Positions 1 through 10,533 of a stretch of DNA of 64,000 nucleotides are shown here, piece after piece. The notes beneath the pieces are model-generated. The model was not told the origin of the DNA. It did not search any database and saw only the letters and a program-made list of their open reading frames with translations. Position numbers and translations under genes: made by a program. This stretch comes from Anaspis maculata (Eukaryota > Arthropoda > Insecta > Coleoptera > Scraptiidae), in assembly GCA_949128115.1 (NCBI GenBank), contig OX421964.1, positions 15,462,892 through 15,526,891 on the forward strand, read 5' to 3'. Every line of letters starts with the position of its first letter. The stretch's first letter is position 1.

Positions 1-1082
1 CTAACTTCTTTCAACTTGGCTCTATCAGTAACCATTGACAGAGTTGTTGTCTTCAAGTTGTCTTTTTCGATCGCCTCGACCTCGTCATCGTCACTAAAAG
101 ATACTTCATCCATCTTGGTCAAGTACTTCTGCAGTTCTAGTATGACAAGCGAAACCTCTATCTTTCTGGCACGTCGACTGGAAGTTAAAATTTGTATAAT
201 CCCAGCCAGCTTCCTGCTCAGCTCGTCTTTCGATTGGAATCCCAAGAGCTGGAAGCTTTCCTTGTATTCGGGAGTTTTGGTGACGTTCGCAACGCAAAAG
301 GAGTACAGTTCGCGGACTTGCTTGCCCAGAGGTGCTCGGGGTAAATCGCAGACGAGCACGTGCAAGGCCTTCATGAACAAATGAAACGTCTTCAGGTGGG
401 TTTTCAGTATGCGGATTTCTTTTTTCAGAACGTCTTTGAAATACGCGTCGTCCGATATGAGACCGATGCGGTTTTCTGGAATCTTTTCGTTTTCGACCAG
501 CTTCCGGAACGACATCAACCTCCGGACGTTTTCCAAATCGTCGTGCGTCAAACTCTCGATCAAGTTTTTGGTTTTCTTTTTTTTACAAAGCGCCATCGCG
601 TTGCCGTACGAAAAGTGCTGCAGCATGGCGTACTTGATGTTTTGTATGAACCCGCTCACGGACAGATCGTAAAAGAGGAAGATGTCGGTGAATAAGTTGA
701 AAACTTGATCGCCAAGGTAAAACGGGCAGTTTTTGGTGAAGAAAACGTTTTCCAGTACGTTATTCAAGTAGGTGACCGAAGCTGGCGATTGGAACACTTG
801 CACGTTGATTTTGGAAGACACTTGATATGGCAATGTTCTATGAATCGAAGCTACCGACGTCGAAATGCCAAAAACGAAAACGAAAGGTATCACGTTCAAG
901 TACGAGCTGGCGATTTGTATGAAATCTTGCATGATTCGTTCGCAGAAATTCTCAAATTCTGGTATGATGACCACAATGACTTTTTTGCCCTTTCTTGGCG
1001 ACAAGCTCTGGTACCATTCGAGCAGAGTTCTAAAGTTGCACTGCGACTTTTTTATTTTACCTCCGTTCATTTCGTCATCTTC
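1..1082 (-). CDS. ORC3: ORC3 (origin recognition complex subunit 3) exon 4, partial
   Basis: ORC3 is a core subunit of the nuclear complex that marks DNA replication origins and loads the MCM helicase; the Drosophila gene is latheo. On the minus strand this exon is open from its acceptor (a T tract, then AG at 1084-1083) to the left edge, about 360 codons. Readable family blocks are VIPFVFVFGISTSVASIHR, VFQSPASVTYLNNVLENV, LFYDLSVSGFIQNIKYAM and APLGKQVRELYSFC, which line up in order with my memory of vertebrate ORC3. No frameshift or stop is present. With the upstream exons about 509 residues are visible. ORC3 proteins are usually about 650-720 residues, so the C-terminal winged-helix part lies beyond position 1. 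Identification is strong; exact identity values would need an alignment. Confidence 0.93.
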
Positions 1083-1137
1083 CTAAAAAAAAAATGAATC
1101 ATTTGAACAAAATTGACATTTATCATTGGTCATTTAC

Positions 1138-1413
1138 AGAGTCTTCTTGTTCGGTTTTCAACAACTGGTTGACGAGATTCTCGACTAGTGTTTTCATGTT
1201 TTGACAATTTTCAGCTTTGAGATTGGCAACGTGGGGCGTCACGTTGTGGACTAGTTCTTCGAGAAGGGATTTGAATTGGACGTGGTGATCGGGCATGTTG
1301 ATTCCGGTCAGAAGGGCTGCAGTGGGGATTTCCAGGACCGGTTCTCGGTAGCTGTCTTTGATGTAGTTCACTAGGTTCTTTAGCACGTTCGAGAACATTT
1401 CGTTGTTCAAATC
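1138..1413 (-). CDS. ORC3: ORC3 exon 3
   Basis: This 276-bp exon encodes 92 residues, phase 0 at both ends. The acceptor TTTGCAG precedes GAT TTG AAC. The donor GTAAAT starts at 1137 and opens a 55-bp intron to exon 4. It carries two conserved ORC3 blocks, EIPTAALLTGINMPDHH and NVTPHVANLKAENCQNMK, matching the part of human ORC3 that precedes the ATPase-like domain. The reading frame continues past the donor for four codons to a stop, so splicing is needed to join it to exon 4. Confidence 0.92.
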
Positions 1414-1569
1414 CTGCAAATTTACGTATACATGAATACCAAACAGCTAAAATCTTGTGGAATTCTTAATACCGGTCGAGATATTTGCAATAATAATGTA
1501 TGTCCAGCAGAACTGTGATTCAAGTGACCTGATAAATTTTCTAGCCTGGCAATGTAGGTTTCCCGTCTT

Positions 1570-4500
1570 TAGTCCGGACGTTAGGGGAAGGTACTCTGCA
1601 TTTTGGGGTTAAAGCATGCCACTTGGCATAGTTGTTGTATGAACCATATTCTTCCGATTCAGAAGTGTAGACATCGGCGGCAGCCGTGCAATCTCTCTCC
1701 ACAGGGTGAATAAGAAAAAAGAAGGACAAAAAGTTGTAATACTCATGAACCATGGGAGACAGAGGCGTTTATATCGGCATATACGGTCTACCGTTCATGC
1801 TGATGAAGTTCCATTAAATCATTTTTTAATGTTATGAAGAGTTTCGGAAATATCTTGAGCACACTGTTTTTTGTCGTAAAAATTGAATTTTCGGATAAAT
1901 ACGTAAATAATCAAAATATCGAAGTGAAACATGGTACCTAGGCATTCAGTGGTATACGGAATTGAAATTGATCGGTAGCGAGCGCCTAGGCCTACTATTT
2001 CCAGAAAAAAGACATTCAACTTTTTCTTTTTTCCAGAAGCCATCTTTCTTTTACCATTGACGAGAATAGTGAAGAAATTGGATAGTAATTATAGAGAAGG
2101 AAAGGTACAATCATTCTACTGCAAAAAAGCGGTCTTAACATCAAGTATTGCCTCTTGGTCAAGAAATCATTGCCATTCGAGCTATTTTAAGTTTTACAAA
2201 CTTTCAGGGCTCATGATGACCAGTGTGGTTCTTGAAAAGATTATTTTCATTTTGCAATACATTGCCTTACATTTTGTCAAGTCGGTTACCAAAATTCATC
2301 GTCCTCAGTGATAAGGTTTCACCCTGCCAGTTGGTCAAACTCGATATGCGCCATTTTTGGGAGAAAAATGCAAAAATGAAAAGTTTTTTGCCATCATCAA
2401 ATGCTCCTTGAGGAAGATCTATTGCCGCAAGAGGCACAAATTGACATGCACGTGATTCAGAGAGATTCGGTGTTAACGATAGTGCTACGCGGAATAGGTG
2501 CGGTTTGTCCAAACGTCCTAGAAAGAAGGAGGAAGACGTTGCAGCTTAAATTTAAGTGTGAGTATTATAGCTACATCTGGACAACACCAGAAAGTACCCT
2601 GCATTTTATGGTTAGAACTTGCCACTCCACAAAATTGTTGATTGGGCCATACTCTTTTGATTCAGAAGTGTAGCAATTGGCGTCAACCGTGCAGACTCTG
2701 TATACTGGTTGAAGAAGAAAAAGAAACAACAGAAGAAGTAACTCATGAACCAAAAAAGATAGAGGCGTGTAAATTGACACATATAGTCTACCATCAATTG
2801 TGATGAGGCTCTATCAAACAATTCTGAAATATCTTGAAGCGTTCTTGAAATATCCTCAAAAACAAAAATATAACCGAGAACTTGATTTTTCCATAAAAAA
2901 AGTGAATTTTCAGAGGAATGGAGTGAAACTTAGTTTTTTCTGCATCCAGTGATGTAAGAAATTAGGAATGATCCCGAGCCAGTGTCCAGGCCTTTTATTG
3001 CCAGAAATAAGACATTCAACTATTCTTCTTGCGAAGGCTCGGCTTTGTGCGATGCTGCCAAGATTGTGCGAGAAGGTCTATTCAGAAGTCGTGATAGGCC
3101 CAAAGAGAACGGTGGAAGCGAAATGCCTCCTTCAATTTTAGCTTCGGTGAAGATGATCATGAGTGGACCATGTCTTTTGTCATCTTCTGAATCCGAAGAT
3201 AGAGTGAATGATCGAGTTGTTCTTACAATAGCGCAACTTCTGGCCTTTCATACCGTGAAGCATCGAAAAGGAGCAAGAAGGCGTCATGAACACAGACAGG
3301 AAACTCCAGTGCCAACATACCTTGCTGTGAAACTCTACGGAGAGACACGAAAAAAGCTTATCGATCTCACGTACCGCTTAGGAATGAGCCTTTTGTATAA
3401 AAGACTGTATTCTATTTTCGGGAAAAAAGCTGATGCTGTGTGCTCCTCTTATCATAGAGAAGGTGTCGTATGTCCACCTAGACTTCTTTATGACGTTTTC
3501 ACAACAGCTGCAGTTGACAATGTTGACCACAACACCTCATCTACGACTGCTACCAGCTTGTTCCATGTTACATGGAACAGCTATATTCCACTCATGCATG
3601 ATGGGATTGCTCAGTGGAAGTTTATAAAAGTAAGGACCATTCGATCGACAACATTGTCTTGGCGTAGAGGCAATATACTTGATGTTGAGACTACTCTTTT
3701 CATGGCGAGATGATTGTTCGTCACCGTCTCTGTAGTTACCATAGTAACTTACACTAGATTATTCCGTAGATTGTGAACTTGAGGTGGCTGGCTGTCGCAA
3801 GAAGACAAGTTGAATGTCTTATTTCTGGTGATAAAAGGCCTGGATACTGGCTAGGGATCATTCCTAATTTCTTACATCACTGAATGCAGAAAATAACAAG
3901 TTTTACTCCATTCCTCTGGAAATTCACTTATTTTTTGTAAAAATCAAGTTCTCGGTTTTATTTTTTGTTTTTGGAGATATTTCAAGAACGCTTCAAGATA
4001 TTTCAGAATTGTTCGATATAGCTTCATCACCATAAACCATAGACTATATGTGCCAGTTAACACGCCTCTATCTCTTTTGGTTCATGAGTTACTTCTTCTG
4101 GTGTTTTTTTTTTCTTCTTCAACCATTATACATAGTCTGCACGGTTGAGACCGATGCCTACACTTTTCAGTCAAAAGAGTATGGTCCATGCAACCACTTT
4201 GTGGAGTAACAAGTTCTAACCATAAGATGCAGGGTACTTTTTGCTGTTGTCCAGATGTAGTTATAATACTTACATTTATATTTACGCTGCAACGTCTTCC
4301 TCCTTTTTTCTAGGACAATTGGACAAACCTCACCTATTCCGCGTAGCACTATAGTCAACACCGAATCCTTCTAGATCACTTGCATGTCAATTCGTGCCTT
4401 TTGCGGCAATAGATCTTCCTCAAGGAGCATTTGATGATCGCAAAAAACTTCTACTTTTTGCATTTTCCCCTCAAAAATGGCGCATATTGAGTTTGATCAA

Positions 4501-5269
4501 CTGGCAGGGTGAAACCTTATCACTGAGGACGATGAATTTTGGTAACTGACTTGAGAAAATGTAAGGCAATGTAATGCAAAATGAAAATAATCTTTTCAAG
4601 AACCACAGTGGTCATCATGAGCCCTGAAAGTTTGTAAAACTAAAAATAGCTCGAATGGCAATGATTTCTTGACTAAGAGGCAATACTTGATGTTGAGACC
4701 GCTTTTTTGCAGTAGAATGATTGTACCTTTCCTTCTCTATAATTACTATCCAATTTCTTCACTATTCTTATCAATGGTGAAAGGAAGATGGCTTCTGGAA
4801 AAAAGAAAAAGTTGAATGTCTTTTCTCTGGAAATAGTAGGCCTAGGCGCTGGCTACCGATCAATTTCAATTTCGTATACCACTGAATGCCTAGGTACCAT
4901 GTTTCACTCCGATATTTTGATTATTTACGAATTTATTCGAAAATTCAATTTTTACGACAAAAAACAGTGTGCTCAAGATATTTCCGAAACTCTTCATAAC
5001 ATTAAAAAATGATTTAATTGAACTCCATCAGCATAAACGGAAGACCGTGTGTGCCGATTTACACGCCTCTGTCTCTTATGGTTCATGAGTTACAACTTTT
5101 TGTCCTTCTTTTTTCTTATTCACCCTGTAGAGAGAGACTGCACGGCTGCCGTCGATGTCTACACTTCTGAATCGGAAGAATATGGTTCATACAATAGCTA
5201 TGCCAAGTGGCATTCCTTAACCCCAAAATGCAGGGTTCATCTATATTTTAGCGCCTAACGGCCGGACTA
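1570..5269. mobile_element. 3.7-kb palindromic (fold-back) element A
   Basis: Two inverted arms, about 1570-3036 and 3788-5269, surround a 0.75-kb core. For example, the same 74-residue reading (MASGKKKKLNVF...) appears on the minus strand at 1819-2043 and on the plus strand at 4788-5012. The ends read TAGTCCGG and CCGGACTA, and the flanks give a possible 3-bp duplication CTT. Both flanks resemble the two halves of a sequence near 7055-7110, which suggests an insertion into an older repeat. No transposase is visible in the arms. This is a non-autonomous long-inverted-repeat element. Confidence 0.85.
3040..3713 (+). pseudogene. Fragment of an uncharacterised mobile-element-associated protein in the core of palindrome A
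   Basis: The unique core is open on the plus strand for over 220 codons; the frame enters from the left arm at 2982. Recognisable stretches are LTIAQLLAFH, ETPVPTYLAVKLYGETRKK and GVVCPPRLLYDVFTTAAVDN followed by VDHNTSSTTA. From memory these match a widespread, unnamed class of large metazoan proteins (cnidarians, insects) that look repeat-associated and often end in a CXC domain. Only the middle of such a protein is present. There is no own start, the CXC end is missing, and the last residues run into the right arm. Function unknown; a role in mobilising the element is inference. Confidence 0.55.
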
Positions 5270-6231
5270 CTTGTTTTGTGTAAAACTGGCTTGTCCAAAA
5301 GTTATGTTATGGTTGGTATTTTTCGGGACGACAAAAAAAGGCGAAAAATCGACAAAACAGGTGAAAATCACAGCACAATAATGCAATGCAATCCAGAATA
5401 TATTGTTACGAGCAACGAGACTCTCCTGCATTCTAGAGCACACCTGATCTTTCTAGACTATTCGCATCAGATTGCTGTGTTACAAGTGCGAAGCTCTGAA
5501 CATTCGAGAGCACACGCGATGGTTTGGCGATTTAAATAACATGGGAGATTCCAATAGCCAGGTAAGACACATCTTGCCAATTGGCGGAAGTACCGCCGGT
5601 CCAGAGCACGCAGTAATGCACGCAAAAGTGTGGGATTGCTTCAGAGTCGCCTCGAAACCATATGCAGTGATCATATGGAATTTGTCGGAGAACCGATGGA
5701 AGATTCCAGAACAACAGTCGCAAGTATATAAGCACCAAAGACAAACCAGTATCAAAGCCGCATGGATGGCAGCCCTGTGCGACCCGACCAAGTGATCCCT
5801 GATCGAAATATCATTGAAAAAGAACACCTCGTGGGAATAAAAATGAAAAAACCAGAGCGATAGCAGCGAGAAGTTGAAGCGATATACCCAAGCGCAAGTA
5901 ATAGTTGACGTGTATTTTGTAGTAGTACGCAGTAATAAACTATGTGCGTTTCAAGAGTGCGACAATTTTATTTTAGCCGATGGATCTCCATCTCCGCTAC
6001 CGAAAACAGAATAAATATAGGCATTAGTCAGTTTCGTGAATCGTCACCTTGAGCGCTGATGTCGACTCATCCCACTTTTTTGGCGAACGCACATAGCGGA
6101 TAGTACAGCTTGGCAAGCTTAGCAGGAAAATGTAATCAAAAGTGGGGCAATTCGCTTAAAAAATCTCTGTTTTTGTCATAGCGCAAAAATAGGACACCCT
6201 GTCTAGTTGATAATAATTAGGACTCTTATAG
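5270..6231. other. No gene seen; repeat-derived
   Basis: No coding signature was recognised. About 5270-5310 (AAACTGGCTTGTCC and neighbours) recurs near 6730-6800 and, more diverged, at 7080. Open frames around 5276-5827 on both strands show no family motif. Confidence 0.5.
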
Positions 6232-6377
6232 CCGCTTTTGTTTTGCAAGCAGAAACTGCTCGAGGTAAATCACTAGACAAAAAAACTGAATCCAAGTGGG
6301 ACGTGATTGGTGTACTTATCTCTACTTCTCTATCTAGTGATCTACCCCTAGCAGGTCCGCTGGCAAAACAAAAACGG
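6232..6377. mobile_element. MITE family M1, copy 1
   Basis: A ~146-bp inverted-repeat element. Its arms include GTAAATCACTAGA on the left and TCTAGTGATCTAC on the right, with TTTTGTTTTGC-type ends. A second copy sits at about 19302-19448. Confidence 0.7.
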
Positions 6378-6423
6378 TTCATTTCAATGTTTTATTCACA
6401 TTCCCCGGGCACGTATGGCAGAT

Positions 6424-6586
6424 CAGTGGTGGAACCACGAGCACTCGACAGTAGTTGTCGATCTCGACAATTTCCCCTTTCCCCTCTGCACCCCTCACCC
6501 TAATTTCTCCTTTCTCCTCTGCACCCCTTTAGGAAAGGAGAAATTATCGAGATCGACAACTGTCGAGTGCTCGTGGTTCCACCAGT
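6424..6586. mobile_element. Short palindromic MITE
   Basis: Arms of about 50 bp (GGAACCACGAGCACTCGACA and its complement) flank a pyrimidine-rich centre that contains two CCCTCTGCACCCCT-like repeats. Confidence 0.7.
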
Positions 6587-8080
6587 TTTCTTCTTATCGA
6601 CAACACCCTTTTACATTGTCAACAATCTATTAAATCATAAATGGCGGCACCTTGAATTATAGGTGGCAGCACTCCCTTGCCACATGTTGGGTTCGGATGC
6701 CATTTTGAATTTTTTGCCCTGCTCTTACCTGGTGTGAAACTGGCTTGTCCGAAAGTCATGTTATGGGTGGTAACTTTCGGCCCGATAAAAGAGGTCACGA
6801 CACAATAAAATTAACGTTTAAATACTATAAGGGAGCGTTAGGGCTTCGAAGGAGCAATATAAAGCGACTTGTTGAGACTTCAAGGGAGCTTCTGGACTTC
6901 TGCAGATGCGACAAACTCGGTTCTTGGTAAAAATTGGCATAATGAAGGCTGCAAGGGGCACTATAGAGCCCAACGCCTGGAGGCAAGACGAGACCTAGTA
7001 CTACAGTAGGTTCACTTGTACTGTGACTCTAGTTGGCTGGGCAAATTTTCTACTTTAGCATTGTAGGCTTGCCGCCTTTTTACCTGGTGTGGAACTGACT
7101 TCTTTGGAAGTGAAGTTTATATTTCTTATCAAATTGATATTAAAATCTTGGAAAACTGATCTTGTCATACGTGGAAATGCCACTAGAGGGGCGCAGAACT
7201 GTAATACCATCATTTAGAGCCCAAAACCGGCCATTCAAGGCCGACAAAAACTCGTTCCGTCAAGCTCCAAAACGAAAGCAAATTGCAAACTGAAGGTACT
7301 CACATGAATTTCGGTCCAATACGCAACTTTTAGCGGCTGGGTTTTTTGAAATTCGGTTTAATTAACTTTTTACACGTAAATCCTGCTGCAACTGCAGGCC
7401 TGCTGGGATGTTCCTCGTCTTGCCAAAATTTCTTCATGGTTTGGCGTGTCTTTTCGAGTGGAAGAGGTGAAAGGATTGATGATTCCATGGGATCCCTTTT
7501 TTTGGACGAAGGGCTAGTAAATTTTTAGTTTGAATCATTGTGAAGTTGAACCGGCTTCGAGAGGTTAGGAATACTTTTGACACCTGTCAAATGTCAAAAG
7601 CTGCTTGGATTTATTTGTTCATTGGCGAAGATTAAAAACAGGTCGAAAAATTACTACGTTTTCCAATAAAATGGAAAAAAGCGTCAGACATTACGTCCCG
7701 CAAAAATGTTCCGTCTATCTGCAGAGGAAATGCGTAAAAACTGTGTTCCAAAAGTGGTTCGAACAACTTCGTGTCTCTTCGTGAATTGTTGTGCCAAATG
7801 CAGCCAAAGCGGCCAACCGCTAAGTTTTGGGGATTTTCTATATTTCAGATTTGGAAACTTGAAAACAAAATCTCACAGCCGACTAGAATCACGGTACAAG
7901 TGAACATACTTTAGTTTTATTTAACATCAAATTTTCATAAAATTTAGAAGTGCAGAAATTTTCTTAGTTTTGAAGTCATGAATTCTGGCGAATATCACAA
8001 TGTCAGTTTGATAAAAGCCACTAACTGCTAATCTTTGGACTATTTTAGACAACTGAACAATAAATAAAATTGTGCGATTT
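6587..8080. other. No gene seen
   Basis: Only short open frames without motifs. It holds the repeat piece at 6730-6800 and its relative at 7055-7110, which looks like the unoccupied version of the site into which palindrome A inserted. Confidence 0.45.
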
Positions 8081-8334
8081 TAGTGATGGGCACTATCGAC
8101 AAATTTTACTATCGAATGATCGACTATCGAATGACTGAAACTATCGAATGATTCATTCAAATTCATTCATTCACATAAATCCGTTGAATTCATTCGCATT
8201 TGCTATCGATTCATTCATTCGTTCATTCATTCATTCGTTCATTCATTCATTCATTTGAACGTGCTATCGAATTATTCGATAGCTGACAACTATCAAATAA
8301 TTCGATAGTATTCATTCGATAGTGCCCATCACTA
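8081..8334. mobile_element. hAT-like MITE with TTCA microsatellite core
   Basis: Terminal inverted repeats TAGTGATGGGCACTATCGA and complement enclose repeated CTATCGAATGA motifs and a (TTCA)n-type tract at about 8150-8260. Flanks GCGATTT and GCGATTA form a near-perfect target duplication. The TIR form and duplication suggest hAT; no coding sequence. Confidence 0.72.
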
Positions 8335-8339
8335 GCGAT

Positions 8340-9720
8340 TATAGGATCATTCCATGCCAAAACGATCACTTTCTGCACTCATGGTGACGGACCTCCATAA
8401 ATTTTGGATATGTTGTAGAGCCTTGAAAATAAGTCGACCCGTATCCGCCGTTTTTTTTTAATTTTTTTTTTCGGAATTACAATTTTTTCAAATTTTTCAC
8501 TTTTGATTTGCATCCTACCCTGAGAAAAATCATAGCTCTTCAGTCCAGTGTCCGATCTTGAATATTTTTGTTTTGATTCAACCACAAAAGATGAGGAATT
8601 TTGGACATTGCACTCTTTTTTCAACAGATGTTGAACAAAAGTATGGAAGCCACTTTTTCGAAAAGACAACGGTATATGTTCTGAAAAATGGTACATCTTG
8701 GATTTTCCCAATTTTTTGAAATATTGTTCTCTGAAGTTTTCTGAGTCGATGAGTAATGGTCGCCAGAATGGACATCGCCCAAAAACTCACGGAATAATTT
8801 TTTCAAGGGAGCCGCCGCGAGGAGTCCAGTAAAATGAGGCGATTTTTATGCTGAAGTTGGAACTAACTGAGGGCTCGATAAAAAATATGGCAATGTAGAG
8901 GATGAAAAACTGAATTAGAAAAACCAAAGTTTCATCTCCAAACACCCCGGGAACCATGGAAAAAAATGGAGACGATTAAAAAACATGCGCCGCGATCTTT
9001 CTTCTGAAACGGTGAGAGAACGGCGAGAGATGTGTCAAAACTGCAAGGGACAAAGTTGTAGGGAATTCAATAATCTACAGAAAAGTCCACGGGGGCATAT
9101 ATCTAACTTATCCAGTTAAACCGTTAATCGCGGTCAAAGTTGTCATATTTTTTTCATTGAGACCTCAGTTAGTTCCAACTTCGGCATAAAAACCGCCTTA
9201 TTTAACTGGACTCCTGAGCACCAAATCAGCTTGCGCGGCTCGCTTAAAAAATTTATTCCGTAGTTTTTGGGCGATGTCTGGCGACCATTGACCATTACTT
9301 ATCGATTCAGAAAAGTTCAAAGAACAATATATCAAAAAATTGGGAAAATCAAAGATGTGTCATTTTTCAGTATAGGTACCGTTTTCTTTTTGGAAAAGTG
9401 ACATTCCATACTTTTCTTCAACATCTGTCAAAAAAAAGAGTGCAATGTCCAAAATTCCTCATCTTTTGTGGTTGAATCAAAACAAAAATATTCAAGATTG
9501 GACATTGGACTGAAGAGCTATGATTTTTCTCAGAGTAGGATGCAAGTCAAAAGTGGATTAAAAAAAATTGTAATTCCGAGAAAAAAAATTATTTAAAAAA
9601 TTAATTAAAAAAACGGACTTATTTTTATGTCTCTACAACATACCTACCTATCAAAAATTTATGGAAATCCGTCACCATGAGTGCAGAAAGTGATCGTTTT
9701 GGCATGGAATGACCCTATAG
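8340..9720. mobile_element. 1.4-kb fold-back element B
   Basis: Ends TATAGGATCATTCCATGCCA and, inverted, TATAGGGTCATTCCATGCCA. The arms (about 8340-8820 and 9215-9720) read the same inverted sequence. A second element (8824-9212) lies between the arms. Element B directly abuts the MITE at 8081-8334. Confidence 0.82.
8824..9212. mobile_element. Small AGTCCAGT-ended element nested in element B
   Basis: Inverted ends AGTCCAGTAAAATGAGG / CCTTATTTAACTGGACT. The interior (ATGCGCCGCGATCTTTC, then GGTGAGAGAACGG) matches the arms of the large palindrome at 31652-34213. This is a short, internally deleted relative of that family, inserted between the arms of element B. Confidence 0.75.
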
Positions 9721-9768
9721 GCAAAAATCAACACATATCTGAAATAAACGAATCCAGTAGGAATACAT

Positions 9769-9833
9769 TGTTCATACATAGCATTCATAGCAACACATAG
9801 CATTCATAGCAACACATAGCATTCATAGCAACC
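9769..9833 (+). repeat. 19-bp tandem repeat, about three copies
   Basis: The unit CATAGCATTCATAGCAACA is repeated head to tail, inside ORC3 intron 2 just downstream of exon 2. Confidence 0.85.
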
Positions 9834-10091
9834 ATGAGTAATGACAGCAATTTACAATGAACAACAGCTATGTTGCTGAGCACTGATGGTTGCTATGGTA
9901 TCATCAGATGGCCCTATGCCTACTAGGTTCATATTATACAGTGCCTGCCAGGCCACAGCCCACCACAAGTAGAAAAGTTTTTGATCATGAGGTATTTTAG
10001 AAGTGATGATCTTGGCCAGTAACTTGAACGGATTAGGAAAGAGAGACAACAAGAAGTGCCATGGGTTAAAACAAAACAACAAGACTCTCAC

Positions 10092-10235
10092 TTGAATTTG
10101 TTCCTCGAGATCTTCCCACAACGATTTGAAAGCGCCATACCAGAGACTGTCCGAGAAAACCGTTTCGTTCTGCTTCGGCTTCTTCTTGGCCCTCTTGACT
10201 GGAGGCTTGAAACCATTTTTGAACACGAAAACGCC
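10092..10235 (-). CDS. ORC3: ORC3 exon 2
   Basis: This 144-bp exon encodes 48 residues, phase 0 at both ends, between acceptor TTCCAG and donor GTGAGA. It begins GVFVFKNG, the conserved N-terminal motif of ORC3 (human has a CFVFKP-type motif). A basic stretch, KRAKKKPKQ, follows, then a tryptophan-containing helix (SLWEDLEEQIQ) that joins directly to DLNNEMF of exon 3. The intron to exon 3 is 8,678 bp and full of transposable elements. Confidence 0.9.
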
Positions 10236-10506
10236 CTGGAATTGAAAAACAACATAATTTTGGCGCCAAATTTTCACCAATATTATTGTCATGTTTATCA
10301 TCGATCATTTTTCTATTTTTTTGGCAAACTAGACTCAGATTTTGACTTTATAAGAAAATACACACGCAAGCGTATCAACAATCAAAAAGCAAACGTGGAA
10401 TTCAGAATTTTTGCAAAAAAGAAACCAAGATCAACAGGTAGTTTGAACTTTGTTGAGGTTATGTTCAATAAACTTTTATTATTTTAAAGACAGCGGCTGG
10501 TTTCAC

Positions 10507-10533
10507 CTTTGACACTGAGACTGTTGAAGACAT
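10507..10533 (-). CDS. ORC3: ORC3 exon 1 (start codon)
   Basis: A 27-bp coding exon encodes MSSTVSVSK and ends at donor GTGAAA (from 10506). Joined in phase 0 to exon 2 it gives SVSK then GVFVFK, the N-terminal pattern I recall for animal ORC3. The start was chosen because this is the only nearby ATG whose reading ends at a usable donor in the right phase and restores that motif. The 271-bp intron is 10236-10506. The exon is below the size gene finders usually detect. Confidence 0.82.

Larger units (their letters stand above)
1414..10091 (-). other. ORC3 intron 2, transposon-filled
   Basis: This 8,678-bp intron runs from donor GTGAGA at exon 2 to acceptor TTTGCAG before exon 3. It contains the 3.7-kb palindrome at 1570-5269, MITEs at 6232-6377, 6424-6586 and 8081-8334, and the nested fold-back pair at 8340-9720. 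The other ORC3 introns seen here are 271 and 55 bp, so the size comes largely from repeat insertion. Confidence 0.85.

Noticed and set aside
16..1097. Plus-strand open frames over the first kilobase
   Set aside because: Shadows of the long ORC3 exon on the minus strand.
1819..5012. Identical 74-residue proteins at 1819-2043 and 4788-5012
   Set aside because: They are mirror copies in the arms of palindrome A. Two conserved copies reflect the inverted repeat, not selection on a protein.
9852..10301. 149-codon minus-strand frame as a stand-alone gene
   Set aside because: Only 10092-10235 is real (ORC3 exon 2); both sides are intron, as the splice sites and ORC3 motifs show.
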